From NCBI GenBank assembly GCA_016927095.1, contig JAFGNI010000769.1, forward strand, positions 1 to 13,673: DNA of 13,673 nucleotides, in the 5' to 3' direction. This document shows positions 1 through 7,054 of the stretch, piece after piece. The translations under genes and the position numbers were made by a program. The notes beneath the pieces are model-generated. The model saw nothing but the letters and a program-made list of their open reading frames with translations, ran no database searches and was not told the origin of the DNA. The stretch's first letter is position 1. Every line of letters begins with the position of its first letter. The stretch is from Anaerolineae bacterium. GTDB taxonomy: Bacteria > Chloroflexota > Anaerolineae > B4-G1 > SLSP01.

Positions 1-301
1 TGGAGACCAGGATCGACACCACCTGGCTGGTGATCGTGATCTCCCGGGTGATGGCGTAGACACCGCTGAGCAGGAACATCCACAACGGGTGCGTATAGAC
101 CTGGACGCGCTCGGCGACATTCCACGTCAGGCCATAGCCGTGCACGAAGTTGTCGACGGTCCGGAAGGTGATGTAAGCGTCGTCGGAGAGCCACGCATTG
201 CGCACGACGAGGGCGCCGAAGCCGAGTAGCAACACCGTGACCAGAAGCCACGGGAGTTTCGACGCCTGCGCCAACTTCGGAAGTCGCGTTGGTGGCGCCA
301 T
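1..301 (-). CDS. Polytopic GT-C type membrane glycosyltransferase-like protein (N-terminal 100 residues only)
   Basis: Only the first 100 codons are present; the gene runs off the left edge. Residues 18-33 form a hydrophobic first membrane segment after a short basic N-terminus. Then comes a DD pair (Asp40-Asp41) in a SDDAYITFR context, followed by NFVHGYGLTWN and YTHPLWMFLLSG (residues 51-80). This order of an acidic pair, F-R, G-x-G-L-x-x-N and Y-T-x-P-L-W resembles the first periplasmic loop of bacterial GT-C enzymes that use polyprenyl-phosphate sugars, such as the arabinofuranosyltransferase-like and PMT-like groups. The acidic pair is the usual catalytic or metal-binding site there. The ATG lies 3 bases after the stop of the upstream lipoprotein gene, so it is probably translationally coupled; no Shine-Dalgarno sequence lies at normal distance. 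The donor sugar and acceptor cannot be told from this fragment. The class assignment is inference from a partial sequence. Confidence 0.6.
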   Translation of the reverse strand, partial: MAPPTRLPKLAQASKLPWLLVTVLLLGFGALVVRNAWLSDDAYITFRTVDNFVHGYGLTWNVAERVQVYTHPLWMFLLSGVYAITREITITSQVVSILVS

Positions 302-304
302 AGG

Positions 305-1450
305 CTAGGGCAGGATCTCCAGGAGCTCTGGGCCAGCCTCGCCCCAGCGGTACCGGTAGAGCGGCGCAGACTGCCACATACCTTGAGCATCGAGGCGAAT
401 CTCACCCAGGTATCCTGAGCGCCGGCCCTCAGACAGCGCGTCGCCGAGCGCCCGGCGATCGGGCACCCGCGTCTCCCGGAGCGCGGTTGCCAGCGCATCA
501 GCCACCAAGCCAACAGCCTCGTAGGTGGGCAGGGCGTAGGGCCCGGGTACCGGCACGTGCGGGCCCACAGCCTGGTAGGCCGCCACCCACGCCGCCGTGC
601 TGCCGTCGAGGTCGCCGGGAAAGGGATAGGGCATGATAAACTCCGTCCCCGCAGACGCCGCACCGCCGACCTGCGCGAAGGCCGACGCAGCCAGCTCGCC
701 GGCGCCGACGAGCCGGCCCTCCCAGCCCGACGCGTCCCAAGCAGCCAGTTGCTCGGCTGCGGCGACCGGCGCCAGCGCGCTGAGCACAAAGTCGGCATCC
801 GTGGCAGCCATCGCCAAGGAGGACGCAGCCACCGCCTGCTGCAGAGCCTCGGCCAACACCGGGTCGGCTGCTGCATCCGCCCAGAGTGCGACCGACTGCG
901 CCCCGCCTTCCAGCCCCACGGCGACCATAGCCTCCGCCACCCTCTCCGGTCCGGGCATCAGATGGATCGCGGGTGGCGCTGTCGAGACCCAGCCGCCCAG
1001 CACGATCTGCGGCAGGCCGGCTTCCGTATAGATGGGCGCCGCAGCCGCACTCGATTCGGCGCGATAGTGTCCGATGACGACGAGCACATCGGGATCCACG
1101 ACAAGGTTGTGGGCAACCCTTGCCCCCATCTCAGCCGTGCCGCGGTCATCATAAGCCACCAGCTCCAGGCGCCGGCCCGCGACGCCGCCGGCAGCGTTGA
1201 CCTCGCGCACAGCCAGACGAGCGGCATAGACGGCATCGTAACCGACATAGCGATAGCGCCCCTCAAAGGGCGCTGCCAGCCCGATCTTCACGATCTGCGG
1301 AAGCGGTTCGGGGACCAGCGACTCAGCTGCTTGGCAAGCGAGACCGGTTAGGGTGAGGAGTGTCAGCAGAAGACCTGCGAACCAGCGCCGTCGCGGCAGT
1401 GGGTGAAACGGTGCCAGGACTCGCGGAACAACCATCAACGCGCGTGCCAT
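305..1450 (-). CDS. Orphan periplasmic-binding-protein-like lipoprotein (branched-chain amino acid ABC type, Peripla_BP_6 fold)
   Basis: A 381-residue protein. Arg20-22 and a hydrophobic stretch (23-35) end in a lipobox LTGLAC with the lipid cysteine at residue 39, so it should be membrane-anchored outside the cell. The mature part begins with VKIGLAAPFEGRYRYVGYDAVYAARLAVREVNAAGG, then VAGRRLELVAYDDRG, a hinge-type VLVVIGHYRAESSAAAAPIYTEAGLPQI and a late PTYEAVGLVADAL. These are hallmarks of Leu/Ile/Val-binding-type receptors. The second lobe is Ala-rich and shorter than usual. No permease or ATPase gene accompanies it, so it may be a sensor or ligand-binding accessory rather than a transport receptor. 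It lies 29 bases after ruvA and 3 bases before the membrane glycosyltransferase-like gene. The start has no Shine-Dalgarno; an internal ATG at codon 6 is an alternative that leaves the signal peptide intact. The ligand is unknown. Confidence 0.8.
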   Translation of the reverse strand: MARALMVVPRVLAPFHPLPRRRWFAGLLLTLLTLTGLACQAAESLVPEPLPQIVKIGLAAPFEGRYRYVGYDAVYAARLAVREVNAAGGVAGRRLELVAYDDRGTAEMGARVAHNLVVDPDVLVVIGHYRAESSAAAAPIYTEAGLPQIVLGGWVSTAPPAIHLMPGPERVAEAMVAVGLEGGAQSVALWADAAADPVLAEALQQAVAASSLAMAATDADFVLSALAPVAAAEQLAAWDASGWEGRLVGAGELAASAFAQVGGAASAGTEFIMPYPFPGDLDGSTAAWVAAYQAVGPHVPVPGPYALPTYEAVGLVADALATALRETRVPDRRALGDALSEGRRSGYLGEIRLDAQGMWQSAPLYRYRWGEAGPELLEILP

Positions 1451-1461
1451 GCCGGCTGAGC

Positions 1462-1479
1462 GCGGGCCGAGACGCCCGC
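1462..1479 (-). other. Intercistronic GC hairpin after ruvA
   Basis: A perfect 6-bp inverted repeat, GCGGGC (1462-1467) with GCCCGC (1474-1479), has a 6-nt loop. On the minus strand it begins one base after the ruvA stop codon and ends 11 bases before the lipoprotein ATG. No T-tract follows, so it is not a classical terminator. It could affect mRNA stability or the translation of the downstream gene, which lacks a Shine-Dalgarno sequence. Confidence 0.4.
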
Positions 1480-2046
1480 CTACTGCCCTAAGTAGGTCAG
1501 CGCCTGGCGGATCTTCTCGTCGAGCGTCATCGATCCCTCACGCGGCAGTTGCTGGAGGGCACGCTGGGCCTCAACGATGCTGAATCCCAAGGCGGTGAGC
1601 GCGGCAATCACATCGGCGTCGTCCTCAGAGACCTGGACCGTCACCCCGGCATAGCGCGAGATCTTGTCCTTGAGGTGGAGCACGATAGCCTCACCCGTTT
1701 TCCTGCCCACGCCCGGGGCGCGCGCGAGCACCTCGGGCTGGCCATTGACGATGGCACGGCGCAATGTTTCGGAAGCCAAAGTGCTCATCAGGCTGAGGGC
1801 TGCCTTCGGCCCCACCCCGGAGACGCTCAGGAGAAGCTCAAAGAGAGCCTTGTCGTCTGGCTCGGCGAAGCCATAGAGGGTCAGTTCCGTCTCGCGCACC
1901 TGGAGCGACGTATAGAGAATGGCTTGCTCACCGGCACGCACGACCATGTTCATGGGGACGAAGACACCAAAGCCGACGCCGCCCACATCGAGTACCACAA
2001 ACCCATCCTCGACAGCCGCTATCTTGCCGGTGAGTTGCGAGATCAT
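1480..2046 (-). CDS. ruvA: Holliday junction branch migration protein RuvA
   Basis: RuvA binds four-way DNA junctions as a tetramer and recruits the RuvB motor; RuvC then cuts the junction. The 188-residue product has the expected layout and length for the family (about 190-200). An N-terminal OB-fold domain starts MISQLTGKIAAVEDGFVVLDVGGVGFGV and includes the ETELTLYGF segment. Two helix-hairpin-helix motifs follow, LLSVSGVGPKAALSLMS and LARAPGVGRKTGEAIVLHLKDKI. The C-terminal domain III, which in the family contacts RuvB, carries DVIAALTALGFSIVEAQRAL. The ATG has only a weak GGAG two bases upstream. The gene lies 69 bases downstream of ruvC on the same strand, with no terminator seen between them. 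ruvB, its usual partner, is not in this window. Confidence 0.97.
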   Translation of the reverse strand: MISQLTGKIAAVEDGFVVLDVGGVGFGVFVPMNMVVRAGEQAILYTSLQVRETELTLYGFAEPDDKALFELLLSVSGVGPKAALSLMSTLASETLRRAIVNGQPEVLARAPGVGRKTGEAIVLHLKDKISRYAGVTVQVSEDDADVIAALTALGFSIVEAQRALQQLPREGSMTLDEKIRQALTYLGQ

Positions 2047-2115
2047 GTCTCCATCTGTCCTAGGTGGCGTACGTCTGAAAGATGCTCTCTAGCGCCGACA
2101 CTCGGCCTAATGACC

Positions 2116-2616
2116 TCAAGCATTGAGCAGTCCATCGAGCTTGGATCGATGCAGATAGCAGATCGCCACGGCAGCGGCATCGGCGGCATCATCGGGACGC
2201 GGCACGTCGGAGAGGTTCAGCAGCATCCGGACCATCTCCTGAACCTGCTGTTTGCCGGCATTCCCATACCCGGTCACCGCCTGCTTGATCTGCATCGGTG
2301 TGTATTCCGCAATGGGCAGGTCGGCATCCGCCAGAGCCAACAGCGTGACCCCCCGCGCATGCCCTACCGACATCGCGGTCCGTGCATTCCGGCTGAAAAA
2401 GAGCTCCTCAACAGCGGCGGAATCAGGTTCGTGCAGCTTGATGAGCTCGTCGAGAGAACGGTAGATCTCCTGCAGTCTGGACGGCAGGGGCGTCTTTGCC
2501 GGCGTGGTGATCACGCCGAGCGTGACCAACTGAAGACGCCCCTCCACTTCCTCAACAACTGCATATCCTGTCGTCGCCGTTCCCGGATCGATGCCTAGAA
2601 CCCGCACTGGGCTCAC
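2116..2616 (-). CDS. ruvC: Crossover junction endodeoxyribonuclease RuvC
   Basis: RuvC is the dimeric, metal-dependent resolvase that makes paired nicks in Holliday junctions. The product is 166 residues, typical for the family. All four acidic catalytic residues of the RNase H-like fold are visible: Asp10 in VLGIDPGT, Glu70 in AAVEELFFSRN, and Asp143 and Asp146 in PDDAADAAAVAI. The start is GTG at 2616. Its last two bases plus the next base form the TGA stop of yebC (GTGA, a 4-base overlap), so translation is almost certainly coupled to yebC. No later start would keep the first catalytic Asp in its usual position. RuvA follows downstream. Confidence 0.97.
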   Translation of the reverse strand: MSPVRVLGIDPGTATTGYAVVEEVEGRLQLVTLGVITTPAKTPLPSRLQEIYRSLDELIKLHEPDSAAVEELFFSRNARTAMSVGHARGVTLLALADADLPIAEYTPMQIKQAVTGYGNAGKQQVQEMVRMLLNLSDVPRPDDAADAAAVAICYLHRSKLDGLLNA

Positions 2617-3377
2617 GCTGCGGCAGCGTACGCGTTGACAGCTTCCTCGGTCATCTCCAGGTTGGAGTAGACGCGGCGCACGTCATCCAGCTCCTCGATC
2701 TCGTCGATCAGGCGCAGGATCTTCACAGCATCTCGCTCTTCCAGCGCCACCTCATTCTGCGGCAACATCACAAGCTCGACATCGTCCGGCTTGATGCCCA
2801 CCTCTTTGAGCGCGTCGGCTACCGCGTGGAGATCCGTGGGATCGGTCAGGATCTCGTGGGCATCCTCATCGGTCCCCTCGATGACATCGAGCGCACCGGC
2901 CTCGACGGCTGTCATGAAGAGCTCCTCGAAGTCCACCGAGTTCGGGACGTGAATCTGACCCCGGCGATCGAACTGCCACGCGACGGCACCGGGGTTCGCC
3001 ATCGAGCCCCCAACGCGGGTCAACGCATGGCGGACGGCGGCGACGGAGCGGTTGCGGTTGTCCGTCACCACATCGATCATCATCGCGACACCGTTCGGGC
3101 CGTAACCCTCATAGAGGATCTGGATGATTTCCTCAGCGTCCTTGTCCTCACCCGTGCCACGCTTGATGGCGCGATCAATGTTGTCCTTGGGCATGCCCGC
3201 AGCGCGCGCCTTGTCCAACGCGACGCGCAAGCCGATATTGCTATCGGGGTCGCCCCCACCACCCTCGCGCACCGCAATCACGATCTCGCGCGCAATCTTG
3301 GTGAAAACGGCACCTCGCTTGGCGTCGTTTGATTCCTTCTTCCTTCGAATTGTCGACCAATGGCTATGACCAGACAT
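2613..3377 (-). CDS. yebC: YebC/PmpR/TACO1 family protein
   Basis: A 254-residue member of a near-universal bacterial family, full length for the family. The signature N-terminus MSGHSHWSTIRRKKESNDAKRGAVFTKIAREI is present, followed by the acidic central region with GYGPNGVAMMIDVVTDNRNRSVAAVRHALTRVGGSM. The C-terminal part contains EEIEELDDVRRVYSNLEM. The family has long been annotated as a transcriptional regulator. Work on mitochondrial TACO1 and on bacterial YebC points to a role in translation, helping ribosomes through proline stretches; which applies here cannot be read from the sequence. It heads the yebC-ruvC-ruvA cluster and is preceded by the best ribosome binding site in the window. 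A strong terminator isolates it from fmt, so its promoter should lie within 3388-3484, where no convincing hexamer pair was found. Confidence 0.96.
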   Translation of the reverse strand: MSGHSHWSTIRRKKESNDAKRGAVFTKIAREIVIAVREGGGGDPDSNIGLRVALDKARAAGMPKDNIDRAIKRGTGEDKDAEEIIQILYEGYGPNGVAMMIDVVTDNRNRSVAAVRHALTRVGGSMANPGAVAWQFDRRGQIHVPNSVDFEELFMTAVEAGALDVIEGTDEDAHEILTDPTDLHAVADALKEVGIKPDDVELVMLPQNEVALEERDAVKILRLIDEIEELDDVRRVYSNLEMTEEAVNAYAAAA

Positions 3378-3380
3378 AGA

Positions 3381-3388
3381 ACCTCCTT
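3381..3388 (-). promoter_or_regulatory. Strong Shine-Dalgarno of yebC
   Basis: The minus strand reads AAGGAGGT followed by TCT and the ATG of yebC, a near-perfect anti-16S match at short spacing. It fixes the yebC start and implies that this cluster is well translated, unlike fmt, which has no such site. Confidence 0.85.
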
Positions 3389-3484
3389 ACATGTCCGACT
3401 TGGGTTTTCTGATCCTCATGAACGCATACAAGCGGCTGATTCGCCAACAAGTTCGTGACGGGTCCTTCCTCCGAATGCTGCTAG

Positions 3485-3526
3485 GAAAAACCAGCCGGGC
3501 GACTTGAGTGTCTCACTCGCCCGGCT
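3485..3526 (-). terminator. Rho-independent terminator of fmt, overlapping the end of its coding sequence
   Basis: A perfect 10-bp inverted repeat, AGCCGGGCGA (3493-3502) with TCGCCCGGCT (3517-3526), has a 14-nt loop. The loop itself can pair further (TGAG with CTCA). On the minus strand the stem is followed by GG and then TTTTT (3486-3490), the classic intrinsic terminator layout. The upstream arm encodes the last codons of fmt, and the TGA stop (3515-3513) lies in the loop. The terminator therefore closes the fmt transcript before yebC. Confidence 0.85.
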
Positions 3527-4469
3527 CTTGGGAGCCAAGTTGGGCCCCCACAAAATCCTGTCTTCCGCGCACGAATGCGCCGCCGTCCATCGGACGCTTA
3601 CCGGCCAGCTGCACATAAACTAGCGCTAGACACCCATCCCCTGTCACCACAGCCGGCATATCCTTCCAGAGGAAGACCGTCCCAGGCTCCGCCTCAGGCA
3701 GCTCCTCCGGTTCGACAACCTCACTTCGCAGAACCTTAAGCCGAACGCCATCCCAGAACGTATAGGCCCCAGGTTCAGGGCAGAAGGCCCTAACGTGGTT
3801 GTGCAGCACCGCAGCGGGCGCAGTCCAATCCAGTTGGGCCTCTGACGTCTTGATTCTGCGAGTAATCGTCGCACCCTCCTCGGGCTGGGGTTGTGGCGTT
3901 AGCTCCCCCGACAGGTAGCCGGGCAGCACCTCCATCAGCAGGTCCGCTCCCATCTCCGCCAGCCGCGCTTCCAAGTCACCCGCCGTCTCCTCCGGGCCAA
4001 TCCCCGTCTCGCGCATCGCCAGAACCGGTCCGGTATCCAGGCCCTCATCCAGCTTCATAATCGTCACACCGGTGACGTCGTCGCCGGCAAGCAAAGCCCC
4101 CTGAACAGGCGAAGCGCCTCGCCATCTTGGCAGCAGCGATGCATGCACATTCAGGAAGCCAAGAGGCGGAATCTCCAGAACGGAGGCCGGCAGGATCTGC
4201 CCATAGGCAGCCACCACCGCCACATCCGGCGACCACGCACGGAGTTGCGCCGCCGCTTCGGCATCGTTGCGCAAGCGCTTAGGCTGGAACACGGGAATGC
4301 CTTCGGCAACAGCCAGCTCTTTGACAGGCGGCACCGTCACGTGACGCCCTCGTCCAGATCGCCGATCCGGCTGCGTCACGACGCCCACGACGTGATAGCG
4401 TTCCGCTAATCGCTCCAACGTGGGGAGTGCAAATTCCGGTGTTCCCATGAAAATAACGCGGGCTTCCAC
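3513..4469 (-). CDS. fmt: Methionyl-tRNA formyltransferase
   Basis: Fmt transfers the formyl group from 10-formyltetrahydrofolate to the amino group of Met-tRNA(fMet) for bacterial initiation. The 318-residue product has the family's two domains. The N-terminal Rossmann-type catalytic domain begins VIFMGTPEFALPTLERL and holds the triad Asn107, His109 (in FLNVHASLLPRWRGASPVQ) and Asp145 (in KLDEGLDTGPVL). A C-terminal OB-like domain covers roughly residues 208-318 and includes AGKRPMDGGAFVRGRQDF. The start chosen is GTG at 4469. It gives the standard distance to the MGTPEF motif, whereas the next ATG (codon 8) would cut the first beta strand. There is no Shine-Dalgarno, and a promoter -10 box sits 7 bases upstream, so the mRNA may be leaderless. 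def and priA, frequent neighbours, are not here. Its terminator overlaps the final codons. Confidence 0.97.
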   Translation of the reverse strand: MEARVIFMGTPEFALPTLERLAERYHVVGVVTQPDRRSGRGRHVTVPPVKELAVAEGIPVFQPKRLRNDAEAAAQLRAWSPDVAVVAAYGQILPASVLEIPPLGFLNVHASLLPRWRGASPVQGALLAGDDVTGVTIMKLDEGLDTGPVLAMRETGIGPEETAGDLEARLAEMGADLLMEVLPGYLSGELTPQPQPEEGATITRRIKTSEAQLDWTAPAAVLHNHVRAFCPEPGAYTFWDGVRLKVLRSEVVEPEELPEAEPGTVFLWKDMPAVVTGDGCLALVYVQLAGKRPMDGGAFVRGRQDFVGAQLGSQEPGE

Positions 4470-4476
4470 ACGTGTA

Positions 4477-4504
4477 ATTCTAACATAATGTGGCCTCTGA
4501 TCAA
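4477..4504 (-). promoter_or_regulatory. Sigma70-like promoter of fmt, predicted leaderless
   Basis: On the minus strand, TTGATC (4504-4499) is followed after 16 bases by TAGAAT (4482-4477), a 4/6 and a 5/6 match to consensus. A start 6-7 bases downstream of the -10 box falls at about 4470, at or one base before the GTG codon of fmt. The -35 box begins 11 bases beyond the fucU stop codon, so fmt can be expressed independently of the fucose genes. Confidence 0.6.
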
Positions 4505-4514
4505 GTATATCGAA

Positions 4515-4949
4515 CTACGGCAGAGGGGTGACCCCCTTCTTCAGAATGATGTTGCCGTACTTCGCGGTCTCACCGGTCATGACCACGGCAAAGGCCGATT
4601 TCGTGCGCTCGTAGAAGGCAAACCGCTCAATGCGGGCGATGGCAGGGGTCTCGGGCCAGTATCGATCGATCGCCGCCCGGTAGCTCGCCTCCACGGACGG
4701 GTCCAGCGCATCGCCGGGCACCGGCGCCATCATCATCACCGGGCTATCGACGTAGCCGTCGAGCACGAAGAGCGGCAAGATAGCATCCAGCAGGTCGGCC
4801 ACGCGAAGGCCATCGGCCCGTATCACCCGATCGTTGAAGGTCTCGCCCGGGAAGTGGGCATCGGCCAGAACGATCTCATCGCCGTGCCCCATCCGATAGA
4901 GCACACTCAGCAGCTCAGGACTCAACAGGGGAGAGATTCCGACTAACAT
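4515..4949 (-). CDS. fucU: L-fucose mutarotase (RbsD/FucU family)
   Basis: FucU catalyses interconversion of the alpha and beta anomers of L-fucose in the cytoplasm, feeding the anomer used by fucose isomerase or dehydrogenase. The 144-residue product matches the length of E. coli FucU (about 140) and recalls it almost end to end: [68 protein letters not shown] and [13 protein letters not shown]. His22 in GHGDE is the expected catalytic histidine. These features favour FucU over the ribose enzyme RbsD. The start at 4949 is set by AAGGAGG (4956-4962) 6 bases upstream; the frame stays open further upstream into the neighbouring gene, but that part is not used. It follows the fucosidase-like gene by 47 bases on the same strand, most likely as one operon. 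Confidence 0.95.
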   Translation of the reverse strand: MLVGISPLLSPELLSVLYRMGHGDEIVLADAHFPGETFNDRVIRADGLRVADLLDAILPLFVLDGYVDSPVMMMAPVPGDALDPSVEASYRAAIDRYWPETPAIARIERFAFYERTKSAFAVVMTGETAKYGNIILKKGVTPLP

Positions 4950-4953
4950 GGAT

Positions 4954-4962
4954 AACCTCCTT
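4954..4962 (-). promoter_or_regulatory. Shine-Dalgarno deciding the fucU start
   Basis: The minus strand carries AAGGAGGTT, leaving 6 bases between GGAGG's end and the ATG at 4949. It rules out the longer upstream-extended frame as the real start. Confidence 0.8.
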
Positions 4963-4996
4963 CTCGATAATGGGTTGTCAGATACCTTGTCAGAAC

Positions 4997-6934
4997 CTAT
5001 GAAACCACGACGACCGTGTGAATGGCGAGCGCGGGCAGCCGGACCACCAGCGTACCGTCGTCCCACGTCGCGTCCACAGGCCCCTCCGGCACGCGCGTCA
5101 CCGATACCGGCGGTGCGTCCATCCTGATTCGCAGCGTCAGTGGGCCCACCGGAGGGATGTAGTCGCGGATGGTATAGGCCGAGGTCACCTGCATCTCGGC
5201 AAGGTTCGTGAGATGGACCAACAGATTGCCGTCTTTGCGCCGCACGGCCAAATCCACGCAAGGTGGACCCTCGATCTCCACCAGGGGAGCGGGGAAGACC
5301 GCCCGGACCACCTCAGCCAAGAAGACCCGCACCTGTGGCGTGTGACAGCGCAGGTGGACGCTCCCTAGCGGGCCGTAGATCGCCGCGATCTTGCCCGCGC
5401 CCACAGCGTTGACGGTGGCTGCCGGAACGCTACCTTTGCGGGAATCGTGAGTGGGATAGCGATAGCCGACGACGTCCCCCGTGGTGGGCGTGACAGGCTG
5501 CCAGAGACCCTCACACATCCCCATCGGGCGCATCGCCCCCAGATAGTCCCGACACTCCTGGGGCTCGCCCTCCAGCGTCACCCCCAGCTCCTCGGCAAAG
5601 AGGCCGGCTGTCTCAGACCCGATCAGAACCAGGCTGCCGCCGCCATGGACATAGTCGACGAGCGCCTGACGGAAATCGGACGCGAGCGTGTGCACCTCCG
5701 GCAAGACAACCACCGGGTACGCATCAAGCCGGTCCTGGATCTGGTGTTCTGCCAACACGTCGACGGAATAGCCACCCTCCAGCAGCGCGTGCAGGGCACC
5801 GTGGAGGGCGTTGTGCTCGCCCTCCCACGCCCGGAGGACGCTGTTGGTCTTGTCATAGAAGGCGGCGCTGGACAAGAGCAGGGCCACCTGCGGCACGCTC
5901 TCGGTCTTGTGAGAGACCGCCTGGCGAGCCCGGCAGAAGTCCGCCACCTCGCCCAGCACGCCCACAAACTGGTCGTCGACCCAGCCGGCGCGCGTGGGTT
6001 GGTAGTAGACCTGAAAGCCACCGCCCTGCGCCAGGACGACCGCGGCCTCCTGCTTCAAATGGACCGCAGGCTTGTACGAGCGGTGGCGGGTGCTGCCGTC
6101 GCCCCACCATGAGAAGCCCCAAGCCATCAGATCCCAGGGCATGCCGGTACTAGCGATGTACCGGGCCTCAAAGCGGGCGGTGTTGACGGAGTCCTGGGCG
6201 CTGTAATCGCCCGAGATGAAGTCGAGCGGTGCACGGACCGGGCGTGGGGCGAAGCCCGTGTACATCCAGTTGCTGGTGATCTCCAGATCCTGCCGGAAGG
6301 CGTGAAGCTCATCCAGGTAGTGGGTCAGGTAACGCTCAAACTGCTCCCGGTGAAAGGCCAACCACGCATGCCAGTGGGGCTCCTGTGCGGAAAGGGGCGC
6401 GTGCTTTAGTCCGGTGGCCTGCTCCCAGGCAGTGAGAGCCATCGGGCTGTAGTCAACCACCGTACCCCAGCACTCGCCGTCGATCCAGGCACCGTCCAAA
6501 TCATAGGCCCCAAAGACCTCCTTGAGCTGGGGAAGCATAAGCTCATCGACGTAGGGCCCGAAGGTGCTGGTGGCCCCGTTGGGGGCGGGCTCGCCCCCGG
6601 CGGTCCGTGCGGCCCACTCGGGGTGCTGTGCCACTGCCTGCTGATCGATGACGCCGGAGTAGTGGATGAAGAGCCCTACGCCATAGCGTTGGGTCACCTT
6701 GCGCCAGATTGCGAGGGCATCCTTCACGATACCGGGCGACGGCGTTCCGACCTTCGTGGGATAACTGGCAAAGCCCGGGTGCCCCTTACAGTCTTGCTGT
6801 ATGTAGTCGGGGCGCACCCGCTCGAGCAGGCGCTCAATCATCGGCTCCGTCACATCGGCGCCGAGCTCCGTGTCATGTACATTGGCGTGCAAGTCAAAAT
6901 GGATTCCGAAAAACGCGTCCCGGCGAGATACCAT
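4997..6934 (-). CDS. Cytoplasmic alpha-L-fucosidase-like glycoside hydrolase (GH151/GHL6-type architecture)
   Basis: A 645-residue enzyme with three parts. Residues 1-330 form a TIM-barrel-like domain starting [15 protein letters not shown], with [17 protein letters not shown], a strand ending [10 protein letters not shown], and [11 protein letters not shown]. Residues 345-450 form a Rossmann-like, beta-galactosidase-trimerization/amidotransferase-type domain ([37 protein letters not shown]). The remainder is a beta-sandwich-like tail. This order fits the hypothetical glycosyl hydrolase 6 group and, by recall, GH151 alpha-L-fucosidases, which are distant relatives of GH29. Asp and Glu of WIDGE and Asp of SGDY are the best catalytic candidates, by position only. 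No signal peptide is seen, so it should act on imported oligosaccharides. fucU directly downstream supports L-fucose as the released sugar. GTG at 6937 and ATG at 6934 are adjacent; ATG is preferred because AGGAGG lies 4 bases away versus 1. Activity on another deoxyhexose or galactoside is possible. Confidence 0.75.
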   Translation of the reverse strand: MVSRRDAFFGIHFDLHANVHDTELGADVTEPMIERLLERVRPDYIQQDCKGHPGFASYPTKVGTPSPGIVKDALAIWRKVTQRYGVGLFIHYSGVIDQQAVAQHPEWAARTAGGEPAPNGATSTFGPYVDELMLPQLKEVFGAYDLDGAWIDGECWGTVVDYSPMALTAWEQATGLKHAPLSAQEPHWHAWLAFHREQFERYLTHYLDELHAFRQDLEITSNWMYTGFAPRPVRAPLDFISGDYSAQDSVNTARFEARYIASTGMPWDLMAWGFSWWGDGSTRHRSYKPAVHLKQEAAVVLAQGGGFQVYYQPTRAGWVDDQFVGVLGEVADFCRARQAVSHKTESVPQVALLLSSAAFYDKTNSVLRAWEGEHNALHGALHALLEGGYSVDVLAEHQIQDRLDAYPVVVLPEVHTLASDFRQALVDYVHGGGSLVLIGSETAGLFAEELGVTLEGEPQECRDYLGAMRPMGMCEGLWQPVTPTTGDVVGYRYPTHDSRKGSVPAATVNAVGAGKIAAIYGPLGSVHLRCHTPQVRVFLAEVVRAVFPAPLVEIEGPPCVDLAVRRKDGNLLVHLTNLAEMQVTSAYTIRDYIPPVGPLTLRIRMDAPPVSVTRVPEGPVDATWDDGTLVVRLPALAIHTVVVVS

Positions 6935-6937
6935 CAC

Positions 6938-6944
6938 ACCTCCT
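6938..6944 (-). promoter_or_regulatory. Shine-Dalgarno of the fucosidase-like gene
   Basis: The minus strand reads AGGAGGT, then GTG ATG. GGAGG is 4 bases from ATG (6934) but only 1 base from GTG (6937), which favours the ATG as start. Confidence 0.7.
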
Positions 6945-6982
6945 GATCGTGCGTCGATGCCGGCCTGCGCTATCGCGCTAGC

Positions 6983-6999
6983 ATACTACGGCGAGTATA
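6983..6999 (-). promoter_or_regulatory. Candidate promoter -10 with overlapping inverted repeat, upstream of the fucosidase-fucU operon
   Basis: The minus strand shows TATACT (6999-6994), a 5/6 match to the -10 consensus; no good -35 is seen at 16-18 bases. The inverted repeat ATACT (6983-6987) / AGTAT (6994-6998) with a 6-base spacer overlaps it. This placement would suit a repressor operator for a sugar-induced operon, but the arms are short and no regulator gene is nearby. Confidence 0.35.
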
Positions 7000-7045
7000 G
7001 GTCGGATGAACGAAACCACAAAGCAGGGCACCTATGGGGGAAGCG

Positions 7046-7054
7046 TGATATAAT
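7046..7054 (+). promoter_or_regulatory. Extended -10 promoter of the sulfotransferase gene
   Basis: The sequence TGA followed by a perfect TATAAT (7049-7054) forms an extended -10 (TGn) element. No clear -35 is found 17 bases upstream, which extended -10 promoters tolerate. The predicted start near 7061 gives a leader of about 78 bases before the GTG at 7140. Confidence 0.55.

Noticed and set aside
557..1351. A 264-codon open frame on the plus strand opposite the binding lipoprotein
   Set aside because: The minus-strand product has a signal peptide, lipobox and periplasmic-binding motifs. The plus-strand frame is rich in Arg and His with no recognisable domain.
1549..2598. A 349-codon open frame on the plus strand opposite ruvA and ruvC
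   Set aside because: It spans two unmistakable conserved genes and the gap between them on the other strand. Its composition is that of a high-GC shadow frame, and no family motif is visible.
4950..5261. N-terminal extension of fucU by about 104 codons
   Set aside because: The extension overlaps the end of the hydrolase gene in another frame and does not look like FucU. A strong Shine-Dalgarno sits just before the ATG at 4949, which gives the family's normal length.
5447..6112. A 221-codon plus-strand open frame opposite the fucosidase-like gene
   Set aside because: It is antisense to the conserved middle of the hydrolase, with no motif and no ribosome binding site of note.
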